Part shown: one piece after another, positions 35,793 through 48,083 of the stretch | Numbering within the stretch: position 1 is the stretch's first letter | How the letters are laid out: every line of letters starts with the position of its first letter | NCBI RefSeq assembly: GCF_040954645.1 | Contig: NC_092805.1 | Span: 75,858,564 to 75,922,563, forward strand | Length of the DNA stretch: 64,000 bases | Direction of reading: 5' to 3' | Source: Diabrotica undecimpunctata | Taxonomy: Eukaryota; Arthropoda; Insecta; Coleoptera; Chrysomelidae | Notes under the pieces: model-generated | What the model was told of the DNA's origin: nothing | Databases searched by the model: none | What the model saw: the letters and a program-made list of their open reading frames with translations, nothing else | Made by a program: the position numbers and the translations under genes

Positions 35793-37306
35793 AAAAAGTT
35801 GTATTTTATTAATTTTATTTTTATTTATAATAAATGTTGTAATTTTTAAAATCTGTGGTTCGTTGTTTAATTTAATATATACCTCAGCTAGCTCAATTAT
35901 GTGTTCTAAGCAATCTGTCACTGTGTGACGTCGACTCTGTAGTCTCCTGGTAGAGTTCAAAAAGAAATTAAACCAAAATTTACTTTAGACCTTTGATAAA
36001 TTAACCCAAATGAAGCACGTTATTTATTAATATTGAACAAATTTAATATAAACAATAAAATTCGTCTGCAACTTGGGTTGCCTTTAAAAATTTACAAAAA
36101 TAGGAATCGTATAAATCTTAATGTGGTTTAGAGTCGTGACAATAAAAATTTATTACAAAATGTGGAGACTCTATACAAGTACCTAAAAACTAAATAAATA
36201 TTGCAACTTTATAAAGTGTTTAAATGAACTATAAAGAAAAGAAAATGAACACTTTATTCCGCTGACTTTTAACTTGCATTCAAATATAATCAAAATTTCA
36301 AATGATCCCCAAAATTATTATCCAACCTTATTTTAAAACAGTTCTGATTTATTTAAAGAAAACTAACTACTCGCAAAATAATTGGTGAAACTGGAATATC
36401 AATCCTCTCTTCGGAAGTTAAGGTACGTACTATTCTATTTTTAATTTAATGATCATTAATATTTTCAATTTTTTTAAGGCCTATCGCAATTATGTTAATT
36501 CATGAATTTTAATTTTCTCAATTTAAATGACATTTCTGTACTCCAATAATAATTTATAAGTTAAATTGTTTCTCTTACTCTCTGGAACAAATTCTGGATA
36601 TCTCTGCTGTGGAAACTGTGGAAAAACTAAAATTCTCTTTAGACGAGTTAAAAAAACACTCCCGACCTATTCCACAATTTCAGGACTCTCCTTTCCAAAT
36701 TTCTTGTCGGCCTCCCCCAAAATCTATCATTCGTTGCTAACAGCAACCAACGTTCTTTTTTCTTTTCGTCTTCTATTTTTTTTTAAACCATAAAACTGTC
36801 CTGTTCTGACACATTTGTCAATCCACATTAATTTCTCATAATCACTTTAATCACATCTAATTTGGGAATTTATAAAAAAAAATGTTCAGATATAAAACTT
36901 ATTCTATTACAATGCTAATACAATTTATTCTTTTCATCTCCACATCATTGTAATTTCTTATTTAACAAAACCCCTATTAATTTAGCTCCCATAGACTTGC
37001 TTGACAGTTTATTTTCTGACGTTTTCAAAATTTCTATGTTTAAATATTTTTTAAGAATTCTTCTTTTTTTGTTCTTTTTAAGGTTTAGACGATTCACCTA
37101 TACACTAGGCAACTATACTATTCAGAAATTATTAACACTATACCAGGTAAGTCAAAATTAATTTATTTAACAATTTACTAATCTTTTTCTCTCTTTTATT
37201 TCAGAGTCGAATCCACATTGTGATGGCTTCATGAAATTCATGAACAACAAACTCATATAAAAATCCATTTAAGTTGTATCCTTTTTAACATATTGAAATC
37301 ATTTCA
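35791..37306 (-). repeat. Gan3 3' LTR (right arm)
   Basis: Reverse complement of 34244-35760 with one homopolymer base fewer. Its first 382 bases also equal the fragment at 20848-21229. Confidence 0.78.
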
Positions 37307-38087
37307 ACTTCCCCCCAATTTGGATTTTGTTCAGTGCTAACTATCAGCACTTACTAAATCTAAATTCTTACCGGTAAACTTAAATATTTTATTAATATTA
37401 ACATAACAATAAACTGACTTTTATTAATAAGCATATCTCTTGAATATATTTTTTTTTATAATTTACTCTATGACAAATACAGAATTCTCCAAACAAAATC
37501 TACAAATCTTTCACTAATTATATCAACTTCAGAATCAAATTTCCAAGTACTTTCCCAATTTCTTTACTTCTTTTCCTGTACTATTTATTTCTTGTACTAT
37601 TTTCGTAGAAATTCTTATAATTGTTCCCCTATATACTATTTCATATACTATTTCAGTATCTTTATTCATTGCCGCATTATTATTTATTCTTTTTATATCC
37701 GCATATAATATTCATTTCATCATCTCTACATATAACTCTCTATATTTCATATTTCAATATTTCTTATAATTTTATTTTTCATCTTATTTCCGCATATACT
37801 ATTTATCATTATAATATTCCCTATTTCCCAATTTCTACAAAATATCGATTTGTCCATAGTACTTTGCTTATTTATTTATACTTGTAACTCCTATAAATCT
37901 ACTTGAAAATAAATCAACCTTTTTTGTTTATCTAAATTCATCATTATTCTGTACATCTGTTCCTAATAAATTATTTAATTATCAAATTTATCTCAAGATA
38001 TGCTTATTTATTAATTATCCTTCTATTTACAAAACTTATATCTTATAATACCAAATTCGTGTCATAATATTGCCTACCCTTGTATGT

Positions 38088-38657
38088 TTATTCATAATAC
38101 TTATAAATTCCCTCTATATTAAATATCCCTCTAATTTTATTAGTTTCTGGATGTCTTAGTTCATAACTGTTTACCCCATGTTCAGTACTAATGACATAAG
38201 GTCCTTCAAATGGCACAAGTAATTTTCCACAGAGATTTTCATCCCTTTTAGGCACCTGTAGTGACCTGATAAGTACCTTCTCCCCTTTTTCAAAAGTAAC
38301 TCTTTTCTTTCTCTTCTTATTGATTCTATTTACATAACGATTAGCATTTCTTATTAAATTTACATTACAGATTATAGAACTATTAGTATCATATAATTTT
38401 TTATTATTCGCCCCTTTTAATGATAATTTATTTGTTTTTATCACCATAATATTGTCCTTATTTAAATTATTTACAATGTTTTTGTTGATTAGAGTTACTT
38501 CTGAACCTGTATCTAATAATAACTTGTATACTGAATCTTGTATATACCCTTCAATAAACTTTAAAGTATTAGTGTTATTATTTTTATTTAATTCCCCAGT
38601 ATCTCTAATAAACTCCCTTGGATGTTCATACTTTGATAAGTAGACAATATTATGCAC
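38088..38657 (-). pseudogene. Gan3 protease-integrase tail fusion (right arm)
   Basis: Identical in protein sequence to the left-arm frame 32893-33462: the same protease (LDTGSEVTLI, GANNKKL) and the same in-frame junction to the integrase C-terminus. Identity across the arms means the deletion predates the duplication. Confidence 0.88.
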
Positions 38658-38679
38658 ATAGGAGCGGTCTAAACAAAAT

Positions 38680-39036
38680 TTCTCCCTTCTGCATCAACAC
38701 TTGCTTCCCCCCTATTCTCCTCTGTTCTAACTACATTCACCTGTCTTCTCTCCTCATTTTCCCCCTATTATATCTTGGATTCCCTTCTCTGTAAGCTTCC
38801 CTATTTCTCGTCTCCTGTGGATAATTTCCCTGGTTCTGTCTCCAATTATTGCCTCTGTCATTTCCTTGTCTCCAGTTATTCCCTCTATCATTGTTTGGAT
38901 TCCCTTGTCTACGTTCCCAGTTATATCTTCCGATATCTCTCCTGGCATTGTTCATATTCTCTCCCCTATTTGTAAAATCCCTGCTTCTATTTTGTCTCTC
39001 AAATTCTCTTTCCCTATAATTATTCCCTCGATTCAC
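38680..39036 (-). pseudogene. Gan3 Gag tail fragment (right arm)
   Basis: Mirror copy of 32514-32870, identical in protein sequence over the main frame (38737-39036). Confidence 0.75.
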
Positions 39037-39261
39037 ATAAACTTATATAACTCAGTAAGGGATAAAAAGAGAAAGCGGATATTTTAAAATACCAACACGG
39101 TATCAAAACTCTAATCAATGAGATGGTTAAAATTCTTGTAACAAGTACAGGAAAAAGTTATTAAGGTCTTGTAAAGTAGCGTCGATATACAGATGCTGCT
39201 TTGCAAGACGATGCTAAATTGATGGTAAAAGCATAATGTATCGATGCGAAAATGATAGTAG

Positions 39262-39265
<4 letters not shown>

Positions 39266-39333
<68 letters not shown>
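39266..39333. repeat. (TA)n tract, outer right border of the palindrome
   Basis: TA tract followed at once by the TIR of Tc1-R. Tc1 inserts at TA, which fits. Confidence 0.9.
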
Positions 39334-39336
<3 letters not shown>

Positions 39337-40955
39337 TCGCGATCATAAAATCCGGGTCACCTTGAAAATTTCAAGTTTCTTGAATATTTTTGCATCTGTT
39401 GCAGTAACAATCCTTTTTTTAGGCTAATGTATTTTTTATTTGTCATCAATGTTTGTTTTGAAAGAAAAAAAAAACGGTTTTTTATTGTTTTTATTGAAAA
39501 AGCAGAAAACAAACCAAATTGTTGATAAAACAGACATAAGAAAAAAAAATGAAAAATACAGAACGTGGTAAAACATCAGTGGAATTTCAATGACTAATAT
39601 CGTGTATTGCCTCCCCTTGCTCTAATAACCTCTTGCAGACGACGGGACATACTCTCAATTTTTCTCCGGATTACATGTTGTGGTATGTTATTCCACTCTC
39701 TCACTAACAGATCCTTAAGCTCCTGTGCGTTGTTAGGAGAAGGTGTATGGGTTTGAATACGTTTTTTCCAATCGTCCCAGAAATGTTCGATGGGATTCAG
39801 GTCTGGAGACCTAGCTGGCCAGGGTAAACTCGTAATTCCAACCTCGTCCAAATATTGCATACTGATCCTGGCAACGTACGGTCGCGCGTTGTCCTGCATA
39901 AAAACGGCGTCTTTTCCAAGTTCTGCCATGGTGGGCATAACATGTTCTTCCAGAATCTCCGTAATGTGTCTTCGTGCAGTTAAGGACCCATTTTCGATGA
40001 AGGGTAATTCTGTGCGGAAGTCTGAAGATACACCTCCCCAAGCCATGACTGAGCCCCCACCCAATGGCATTCTTGGAGCAATGCAAGCTTGTGAAAATCG
40101 TTCACCGGTTCTCCTCCAAACTCTTACACGTCCATCGGTTCCAGTTAGGCAGAAACGGGATTCATCTGAGAATAACACTTTGCTCCAATCATTAATTCCC
40201 CAATGCGCGTATTGTCAAGCAAAAGCTAGTCGTGCAACTCGATGCGCCCGGCGAAGTGGCGGTCCTGTAGCCATTACCCGAGAAGATAGTCCAGAAGAAC
40301 GAAGTCTTCTCCTGACTGTTGCAACGCTAACATTGCAATTTCGTACTTCTTGTAGACGATTTCGATGCATAACCGCAGTTGAGGTCCGATTTCGTAAAGC
40401 CTGAAACACAAGGAAACCGTCATCTCGTGCCGTGGTCGTTCTTCTTCGTCCAGATCCAGGTCGTCTGGTTAGCAAACCCGTCTCCTGAGAGCGTTCAAGC
40501 ACTCGTTGAACCGTAGAAAGGCTTACGCCAACAGTTCTTGCGACTTGCCGTTACGTGTGACCGTCTTCCACAAGCGCAACAATGCGTGCCGTTTCAACAA
40601 CAGTCAAAGGCATTTTTAGCAAAAAATAAACAATAATACACATTAATAATGGCACTAATAAACACTAATGGTAGCAATAATAGACGTTTGTTTGTTGCGT
40701 TTGAACAGAAAGTCGAAGCACAAATGAGACATTTAAAACAAGCGGCAGGTACAGGTACCGTTCATTTTGGGAAATGTATAGTTTTCCGCGAAATCGGCAT
40801 TATTAAAATTCTTTGTTACAAAGGAAACCGCTAAGTCAACCACAATTCTCAGAAACATGCATTAGTTTGTATTTGTGTTATTATTATTTACGATAAAGCT
40901 CGTTAAAAATGAAATAACGGTGATTTTCAAGGTGACCCGGATTTTATGATCGCGA

Positions 40956-40958
<3 letters not shown>
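39334..40958 (-). mobile_element. Tc1-R: complete Tc1/mariner element
   Basis: TIRs of about 36 bases, CACTCGCGATCATAAAATCC and onward, at both ends (39334 and reverse complement ending 40958), flanked by TA on each side. Length 1625. Transposase is on the minus strand and carries the same two stops as Tc1-L. One visible difference between the copies is a codon near 40132 (against 21848). Confidence 0.95.
39594..40613 (-). pseudogene. Tc1-R transposase, two nonsense codons
   Basis: Frame of 340 codons from the ATG at 40613, with stops at 40551-40553 (TAA) and 40215-40217 (TGA). Motifs as in Tc1-L (SDESRF, QDNARPY, DLNPIEHFWD; DD34E). Compared with Tc1-L it has GTDGRVR in place of GTDRRVR. 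It cannot make a full transposase, but the intact TIRs could be used by an active relative elsewhere. Confidence 0.93.

Positions 40959-41044
<86 letters not shown>
40959..41044. repeat. (TA)n tract between Tc1-R and TIR element
   Basis: Pure TA abutting the Tc1-R right TIR and the left TIR of the next element. Confidence 0.9.
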
Positions 41045-41049
<5 letters not shown>

Positions 41050-42106
41050 AGGTACACTCGAAGAGTGGTGGGTTTTTCGGTCAAAGTGGAGAAATAAAAG
41101 ACAAAGAAGGTGGCTACTTCATCTATTTATTGAAGACGTTTAGCTTTCTGCTCAGAAAGCATCATCAGTTCATCTAAAAAGAACAATATGAAACCAAATG
41201 ATATGATCAATACATACAATATGATACAATATGATCCAAACATCCATAGAGAAGCTACAATAAAAGTGTGTTACCTTACAAAGACATGTAGCAGTCAAAG
41301 ATGTTAAAAATATGAAAAAGCTTACGAAACTGGACATTTAGAGTAAAGTTGTATAAATCAATTAATTGAAACTTGGTATAGTTTGCAATTTAACAAAATT
41401 AGCACAGCAAAAGAACATGTGATAAACATACATGTATATAAAAAAGTTATTATAAAAACTTAAGTAAAAAACATTAAGATTTATTTTAAAGTGTAAAGAA
41501 CTAGAAAGATCATGAGAAAGCACTTCCAACAATTTATTTAATCAATTAGATTTTAAATTTAACTTTAGATAACATTATAAGGTATTTAAATTAATTTAGT
41601 ATAAAGATATAATGAAGTTACCAGTCTTAAGCTTACTGAGTCTCGCCGATAAATGAATTTACAGGTTTAACACCCACGCAAACAACGTGAAGAGAGATGG
41701 CCTTGAGGTCAAAATGACAAGAACAGCAAGGCGAAATACCAACCTCTATGTAATAGGGCGGTATATTCAAAAAATGTGATAAATTTGGTTGACAACTTGT
41801 CGTTAAGAAATCAAACAATGAAAGGAAAAGGTGGTTAAGATCACCATTTATCCTACAGTGATTGATTTGTCAACAAAGAACAAAGCATGCGAAGTCAAAC
41901 AAAATATCATATATTATAATAATATGACGTCACTGGTTAGCCAGCCAACAGGTGAAGATTAATACAACTTCCACAGTCCAAAGGTTCAAATCATTTCGGA
42001 CCGTAATGAAAAAGATTCTATGAATCAATTTCAGTTTAAAATTTTAACAACCAAGTTCATCATAATTTATTTTATAAACCCACCACTCTTCGAGTGTACC
42101 TTAGTT
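41045..42106. mobile_element. 1.06 kb TIR element without gene (MITE-like)
   Basis: Left end AACTAAGGTACACTCGAAGA, continuing GTGGTGGGTTT, is perfectly repeated in reverse at the right end (AAACCCACCACTCTTCGAGT, continuing GTACCTTAGTT). TIRs are about 31 bases. TA flanks both ends, as for Tc1/mariner target duplication. No reading frame longer than about 60 codons. The left sub-terminal part has a hammerhead-like motif on the minus strand. Probably mobilised by a Tc1/mariner transposase not present here. Confidence 0.88.
41135..41168 (-). ncRNA. Hammerhead-ribozyme-like core, minus strand
   Basis: Minus strand: CTGATGA, then GCTTTC/GAAAGC hairpin, then TAAACGTC in place of GAAACGTC. The first core element is perfect; the second has one change. 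Related to 354-388. Stem III and the cleavage site are not clear, so activity is doubtful. Confidence 0.35.
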
Positions 42107-42133
42107 TATTTTGGATTGACGGTCGTACTCCTT

Positions 42134-42138
<5 letters not shown>

Positions 42139-42229
<91 letters not shown>

Positions 42230-42241
42230 ATATCCTCTAAA

Positions 42242-42290
<49 letters not shown>
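42139..42290. repeat. (TA)n tracts with short interruptions
   Basis: Two long TA runs split by TTTATA at about 42215 and by CCTCTAAAATT at about 42234-42245. Confidence 0.9.
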
Positions 42291-42294
<4 letters not shown>

Positions 42295-42315
42295 TAAATA
42301 TAACGTATACTGTAT

Positions 42316-42470
42316 AAATGAATGGACACTAAATAGAAAAAAGACTGGAATAACCACATAAGCCAAATGGAGGAGGCACGTGTGGTCAAAATAGCAAGAG
42401 ATAAATCATTAATCGGTAGAAGAAGTATCGGCCGACAGCGCAAAATATGGAGTAACAACCCTGTAATTGG
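42316..42470 (+). pseudogene. RTE-like LINE C-terminal scrap
   Basis: Plus-strand frame reads [19 protein letters not shown] and IGRRSIGRQRK, the C-terminal motif of RTE-type ORF2 (compare 25655-26640). Only about 50 codons remain. Confidence 0.7.
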
Positions 42471-42966
42471 TATACCCTGTATATTTCAAAATAATTTTGA
42501 AATGTAGCTTTTATCAACTTACAAACTATTAATTTAATTTTTTTACTCTTTCGCTGTAATCTTTCTTTCCGTTAGTGGTGATTCACCCTGTATACAAGGA
42601 AAATTTTTTATGTATGTAATTGTTGTTATTACTTACATGAAAATAAAATTAAAGCTGCACTTGTTTTTTTTTTTAAATATATCTTATTTAAAGCTTTAAT
42701 CAATATGTAATGTTAAACAAATAGAGAAATGTAACTATTTTTATTAGACCTATAATAAATGCATACCTATATCTGTCAATTAAAGAAACAGGTATTTATA
42801 ATGCATTATTTTGTATTCAACTAGACATATCCTTTTATTAGTGAAATTAATTAACTACAACTACACAGTGCTGAATACGGCTCTGATTAGAATGAATCAT
42901 ATATCGACAATCTAATAAACCGCATGCCTGAGAGTTTTGGCAACACTGATCTCCATAAGCCTAATG
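42471..42966. other. Unassigned, 3' of Bel1
   Basis: AT-rich; no match recognised. It may include the remains of the Bel1 integrase region or LTR, but nothing shows this. Confidence 0.35.
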
Positions 42967-45505
42967 TTATTTTCTTAACGTGGAACGCTCTATAGTTACT
43001 CGATGTAATTTAATAAAAGTTGAAAATTGTAGAAATAAAGCCGATGGCTCTTTAATTTTAGTTGTGAATATAGCAGATGCTTTCTTTAAATCCGGAATTA
43101 CTAGATTACATTCATTAGTAGTAGATAATTGATTAAATGGTGTATGTAAAAATTCTGGACCATAAAAGGATAATTTTGAATTCGCAAGATTTTCTGGCAA
43201 GACTCCCCGAGAAGCTAAATCTGCAGGGTTTTCCTCGGCGTTAACAGTAACTTGGTTCAGTAATTTTCTGAATTTTGGAAACTCTATTAGCAACAAAGGC
43301 TTGCAATTGACTTGGCTCTTTTTTCAGCCAACAAAGTACAATTTGAGAATCAGACCAGAAATATATTGGAATTGATGGAAAAGAACCTTTAAGAAGTTGA
43401 TCTACCAGCTGAGCCCCTAATAATGAAGCTAGTAGTTCTAAACGTGGGATAGTGATTGATTTTAAGGGTGCTACCTTTGCTTTGGAGCACAGTAAATGTG
43501 TTTGATGTATACCTTTAGCATCTACACTTCTTATGTAAATGCAACTTGCATATGCTTGTAGTGATGCATCACAAAAACAATACAATTGGTTGTAGAATTG
43601 AAACCATTTGATAAATATAGTTTCTGGAACTGGTTCATCCCAAGGTAATTTAAGTGACCATAATTGCTGTATAATTATTTTTGAAATGATTATCACTGGA
43701 CTTAAAATTCCTAAAGGATCATAGATTTGAGATATGGTAGATAAAATTTGCCTTTTTGTAATATGATTTTCATGCTTGATGGAACATATTTTCTACCTTA
43801 AAATATCTTGCTTGCTAGACCATTGAATACCTAGCGTTTTAAAACTTTCTGATTCTCCTATATTTAGAATTTCATTGGGAATGTCAGATGTACTAATATT
43901 GTTGTAATACACGGGCATCATTGGAAACCCATTTTCTTAATATAAAATGATCAGATTTAAGATGAGTGAAATGTCTCTACATCTATCCTGGAGTTCAATA
44001 ATATCATCAGACCCTGTTAGAAGATCATCCACATAAAAATCAGAAAGAATAAATTTAGAAGCAATAGGAAATGATTCTTGATGTTCAATGGCTAATTGGT
44101 TTATACACCTTATTTCTAAATATGGGGATGAAGTAGCACCACATGTAACAGTATTTAATTGATATGTGGACAATTGTTTATTTGGATTGTTTCTCCAAAT
44201 TATTTGTTGTAAGGGTTTGTGATCTTCGTGCATCAAAATTTGCCTATACATTTTAGATATATCTGCTGAAACGACATATTTATATAGTCTGAAGCGAATT
44301 AAGATATCAAAAATATTATTTTGGACCTTGGGACCAACATATTGAAGGTCATTAAGAGAATATCCAGACTTGCTTGGGCATGAGAAATCAAACACAACAC
44401 GAAGTTGTGTAGTAATACTTTCTTTTAAGACTCCATGGTGTGGTGCATAGTAATGTAAAATGTTTTGAGTATCTAAGATCTTTGATCTTTGTCATATGAC
44501 TCAATTGTAGGTATTCATTAATGAATTCCTTATAAAGACTATAAAATTTGGGCTTTGCACTGAATTTACTTTCTAATGATAGAAATCGTTGAATAGCCAT
44601 TTCTCTAGAATCCCCTAATAGTAAAGGAGATTGTTTCAAAGGAAATTTTACTACGAATTGTCCAGTTTTACTGCGATATGTATCTTGACTGAATAAATAT
44701 TCACATTGAATGTCATCTTTTGACATATAATTGGTAATAGGAATTTCATCTATCGACCAGAATTTTTTTAGTTGGTCATCTTCAGGAATATTCTGTGAAA
44801 AATTACAAATAGAACTGTGATGACACATACTTGAGAATTTACCAGAGATAATCCAACCTAATTTTGTATTCTGTAAAATAGGACCAGCTTTTCTTAAGGG
44901 GATTTTGCCATCTATAAGCAAATCCCAAAATAGAGTTGCACGTATGAGCATGTCTACTTTATCTGGCATATGAAAATCTGGATCAGAAAGATGTAAATTG
45001 TTTGGTATATCAATTGAGGATATATCAATAGTATCTGATGGTATAGAAGAAGTAATTGTAGGAACTATGTAACATGTGATCTTATGTTGAAAACTGTTAA
45101 ATTTAGAATAAATTGTAATATTAGTTTTCTTTGTTAAATTTGAAACAGTTTGATTAATACCAAGAATAGCTAAATTGGTTGTTATTAATTGTAGGCCTAA
45201 CCTTTGGCAGGTATGACCTAACCAAAAGAGCTCTGCAGGTATGAAAATTATCTTGTATTATCTTTTACATTAAATGTAACAGTTAATAATAATGCAGACT
45301 GACTCTTCTTGTGATCATTTGAAGAAGCAAAATGTGTTTGCATTCATATAGGTGATTGAGAAATATCTGAATTGTTATAAGTTAAAGAACTTTGAGCAAC
45401 ATTATTTCTATCTTCATCTGACTCTGGTGTAATTGATTGATTATTTGAATGTGTTGAAGACCCTGAATTGTAATGAAGAAGAGTATTGTGTTTGCGTCTG
45501 CACCT
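42967..45505 (-). pseudogene. Bel1 Pol: BEL/Pao protease-RT-RNase H, decayed
   Basis: Minus strand, in order from 45505: end of gag zinc region and protease area, then RT pieces (44969-44388 with LLGDSREMAIQRFLSLE; 44395-43937 with SADISKMYRQI and the catalytic FYVDDLLTG near 44040), RNase H (43696-43241: FCDASLQAYA, PRLELLASLLGAQL, WSDSQIVLCWL) and a last piece with ENPADLASRG (43296-42967). Several frameshifts and stops. Integrase is missing; the sequence stops near 42967. The gag half lies beyond Gyp2 at 58504-59660. Confidence 0.88.
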
Positions 45506-46023
45506 TGTGACGTCCTCTCGTGGGAGTCACTATCCGGGTAGCTTTTAGACAGTCAGAGACAGAGTTCAAGATAAAAATAAAACTTTATTGCCTTCCTTAA
45601 ATTAAATTGACAAAAATCTTATAAACATATTTACAATTTGGTTTAGTCTTCTCTGTACCTGGCCTATTTATTCAAATTAAGTTTGACCTTGTCATATGGA
45701 ACCAGTCTTATCGGCAAGCGAATGTGTATTTGAAATTTTACGGTTTTAATAACAGCGGACGATAGGTATAAAGGAAGGAAAGGAACTCAACACGTCCCTT
45801 AAGTGATTCGGGTTAATAGGACACTCCTCGACAATCTCAACACGACTGTTTCAGAGTACGGGTAGTGAAAAGCTCAACACGCTTTTCGGGTAAAGACGGT
45901 AAAAGAAAAGGAAACAACTTGTGAACTCAACACGTCCGCAAGCCGGGGTAGGGAAGAGAGAACCTTCAGTCAACACCTGTTGATTCTGTCTCTGTGAGGA
46001 AATGTTGCCGTTTATATAGCGGA
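45506..46023 (-). repeat. Gyp2 3' LTR, outer part
   Basis: Matches 57894-58410. Ends at ATAGCGGA, which is duplicated beyond hAT1 at 52713-52720. The TATA box (minus strand TATATAAACGG) lies right at this junction. Confidence 0.93.
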
Positions 46024-46102
46024 CAGTGTTCCCAAACTTAAAAAAATAAAATCGGTAGAATTTGTTAAAAAAATCGGTAGATTGTGGTGTAAAATCGGTA
46101 GA
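46024..46102. repeat. hAT1 left TIR and sub-terminal repeats
   Basis: TIR followed by three copies of AATCGGTAGA (about 46050, 46072, 46093). These are likely transposase-binding sites; the inference rests on position and repetition. Confidence 0.8.
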
Positions 46103-47053
46103 TTTTTCAAAATATACTATTTTGTTTAAATTTCATAATGTTTTGCAATTCGTTTATTTAAGAAAAAATAAAATATGTTTATTCATCTAAATCTAATAAA
46201 ATAAAAAAATGAGAACCGAGATACTAAACTTAAAACGAGAAGGTTGGCACTGCTGGCACGTTGGCTGGCACTGCTGGCAGTAACATCCAACAGTAACGAA
46301 GTGGGAAATACGAAGTTGTCACATTTATATTGGGTACATATACTACATAAATATTAAGGTCTGGATTCTACTAAGTAGACGAGAGAAAAAAAAAGAGGAC
46401 TTAAAAAACTTTATTTGTCATGTTTATTTTAAACCATATAATATAATCTCAAACTAAATGAAATATTGAAATAGACACCTGCTACTTGTTTCACCTAGGT
46501 TTGAATCACTTTCAGAACTTGACGACATAACTATTAAATTATTGTTACGCGTACAATAAAAAATTACGCTACTAATACAATAACACGACGTTACGAGTTA
46601 CGACTTCACAAACCTCAACTGACTGAAATTTAAATCTTTAAATGAGTCTGTGACTAGGAATCGAATACTTATCCGAGAAACGAAAACTCAAGTATAAAAC
46701 CTTTTTACAAGGAAATATTATTCAACAAACAAACTACCGAGTTTTTATGTGAGGTGCACTCGGAAGCTTAGATTAACTATGCGTTGTTCCGTTCCTAACT
46801 TGACAAATTCCCAGAACCAAGCGGTCGGGATCACAATGGATTTGGATTCATTTATTGCATTATTAGCTTTTATGACATCGTGTACTTTGTAAAGTACCGC
46901 TTAGGTATAATTTAAGAATAAATTTTTGAATGTTTTCACACGTTTTCGTGAATACACAAAAATGCTCAATGCAAATTACACGTATCGGAAGAAAAATTGT
47001 TTTGTCTCTTACATATTTCTTCTCAAATTTAAGAATAAGTAAAAATTTCTATC

Positions 47054-47517
47054 TGAACAAATTCCCCTCGTTGGCTCAGTGAAGATGTTCGTTCTGTTGT
47101 AATGGAAACACCAAATAATAGTAGCAGAGTTTATTGTTGAGACGTACACTATGGGTGTAGACCCGGGATTACTTTGAGTAGAGACTGATGAAGTTGATCG
47201 TTGAAGACTATGTTCGTTGAGTGAATATTGATTGAATGCTTCTCTAGTCAAGAGATATTAGTTTTATATAAATTCTATTTGGGTCAATATTTTTCGCGTA
47301 CCTAGCGTGATATGTGTATTTAATTTATGTAAATTGTTTAACTTTGTCAGTACTTTTGACTGATGTCCAAATTATTATTTATAATTGACCAAATGTGTAT
47401 GTAACCTAATTAACTACGTGTGTGTATTTAATAACAAATAGATTCATTCGGTCTACTGGGTGATAAAATTATACTGTCCAATTTCGGATATGAATTCTGA
47501 AGATTTGATATTGGACA
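47054..47517 (-). repeat. Bel2 3' LTR
   Basis: 464 bases; equal to 52140-52605 except for the AT indel at about 47212 (ACTATGTTC against ACTATATGTTC). Confidence 0.95.
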
Positions 47518-47651
47518 TACTGCGGAATCGGGCAATCTGGCCCAAGTGTCAATACTCAAAGTTTACATATAAGTATTACATAACATAGTAAAATTCAAAC
47601 ATGATAAATTATAAATAGTTTAAGAATAATCAATAATCTTCCAACCGTACC

Positions 47652-48071
47652 CTAGCTATCAATGTCCGACTCTATCTCTAGATTAAAATTAGGGCAATTG
47701 GATGAAAATGTGGAAAGTGGGATGTCAACTTGGGAAGTCGACCGTACATTGTTGTGCCGATTACTAACTAATACAGGTACTTCCTGTTCGTTAGTCTGAG
47801 TTTGTGGATTCCCTGAACGACATAGTCGTGCAACAGGACGGGACTTCCATAACGTGAGTATCCCAATTATTACCATTATAGTAATGATCCCGGTGGCCAC
47901 AAAATAATGCCAATTAGATTCGTGAATCGATCGCCACTGCGTATGCGTCATTTCTTGTTCCAGACTCTCCTCCTCAAGTAACACATGACGTAGCTCTCCT
48001 CCTGGTATGTCAAGGTAGGTGTTTAGAGGCGTGTTAAACTTGCGGGGTGTCCTCGCCACCAGTTGGGCCAC
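47652..48071 (-). pseudogene. Bel2 env-like C-terminus with membrane anchor
   Basis: About 139 residues in the same frame as the upstream env-like region, separated by a single TAG at 48084-48086 and four codons. A hydrophobic segment near residues 52-74 (WHYFVATGIITIMVIIGILT) is a clear transmembrane helix, followed by a cytoplasmic tail of some 60 residues. It is most simply the anchor of the env-like protein cut off by the stop. The first codon here is GTG, so it is not an independent start. Confidence 0.8.
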
Positions 48072-48083
48072 GGGAGTGATTGG

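Larger units (their letters stand above)
32285..39265. repeat. 7 kb near-perfect palindrome carrying Gan3
   Basis: Left arm 32285-35760 is the reverse complement of right arm 35791-39265, around a 30-base TA centre. Visible differences are few: one homopolymer base at about 34766-34775 (10 A against 9), one in the polypurine tract (5 G against 6), one at about 34092-34101 (10 A against 9), and one substitution near 34328. Both outer borders are TA tracts and the symmetry stops there exactly. Either a recent inverted duplication (TA tracts fold into hairpins) or an assembly/fold-back read artefact; most differences being in homopolymers fits sequencing error. Confidence 0.95.

Noticed and set aside
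39790..40404. 204-codon plus-strand frame opposite the Tc1-R transposase (and its twin at 21578-22192)
   Set aside because: It is the antisense shadow of the transposase; motifs and family similarity are all on the other strand.
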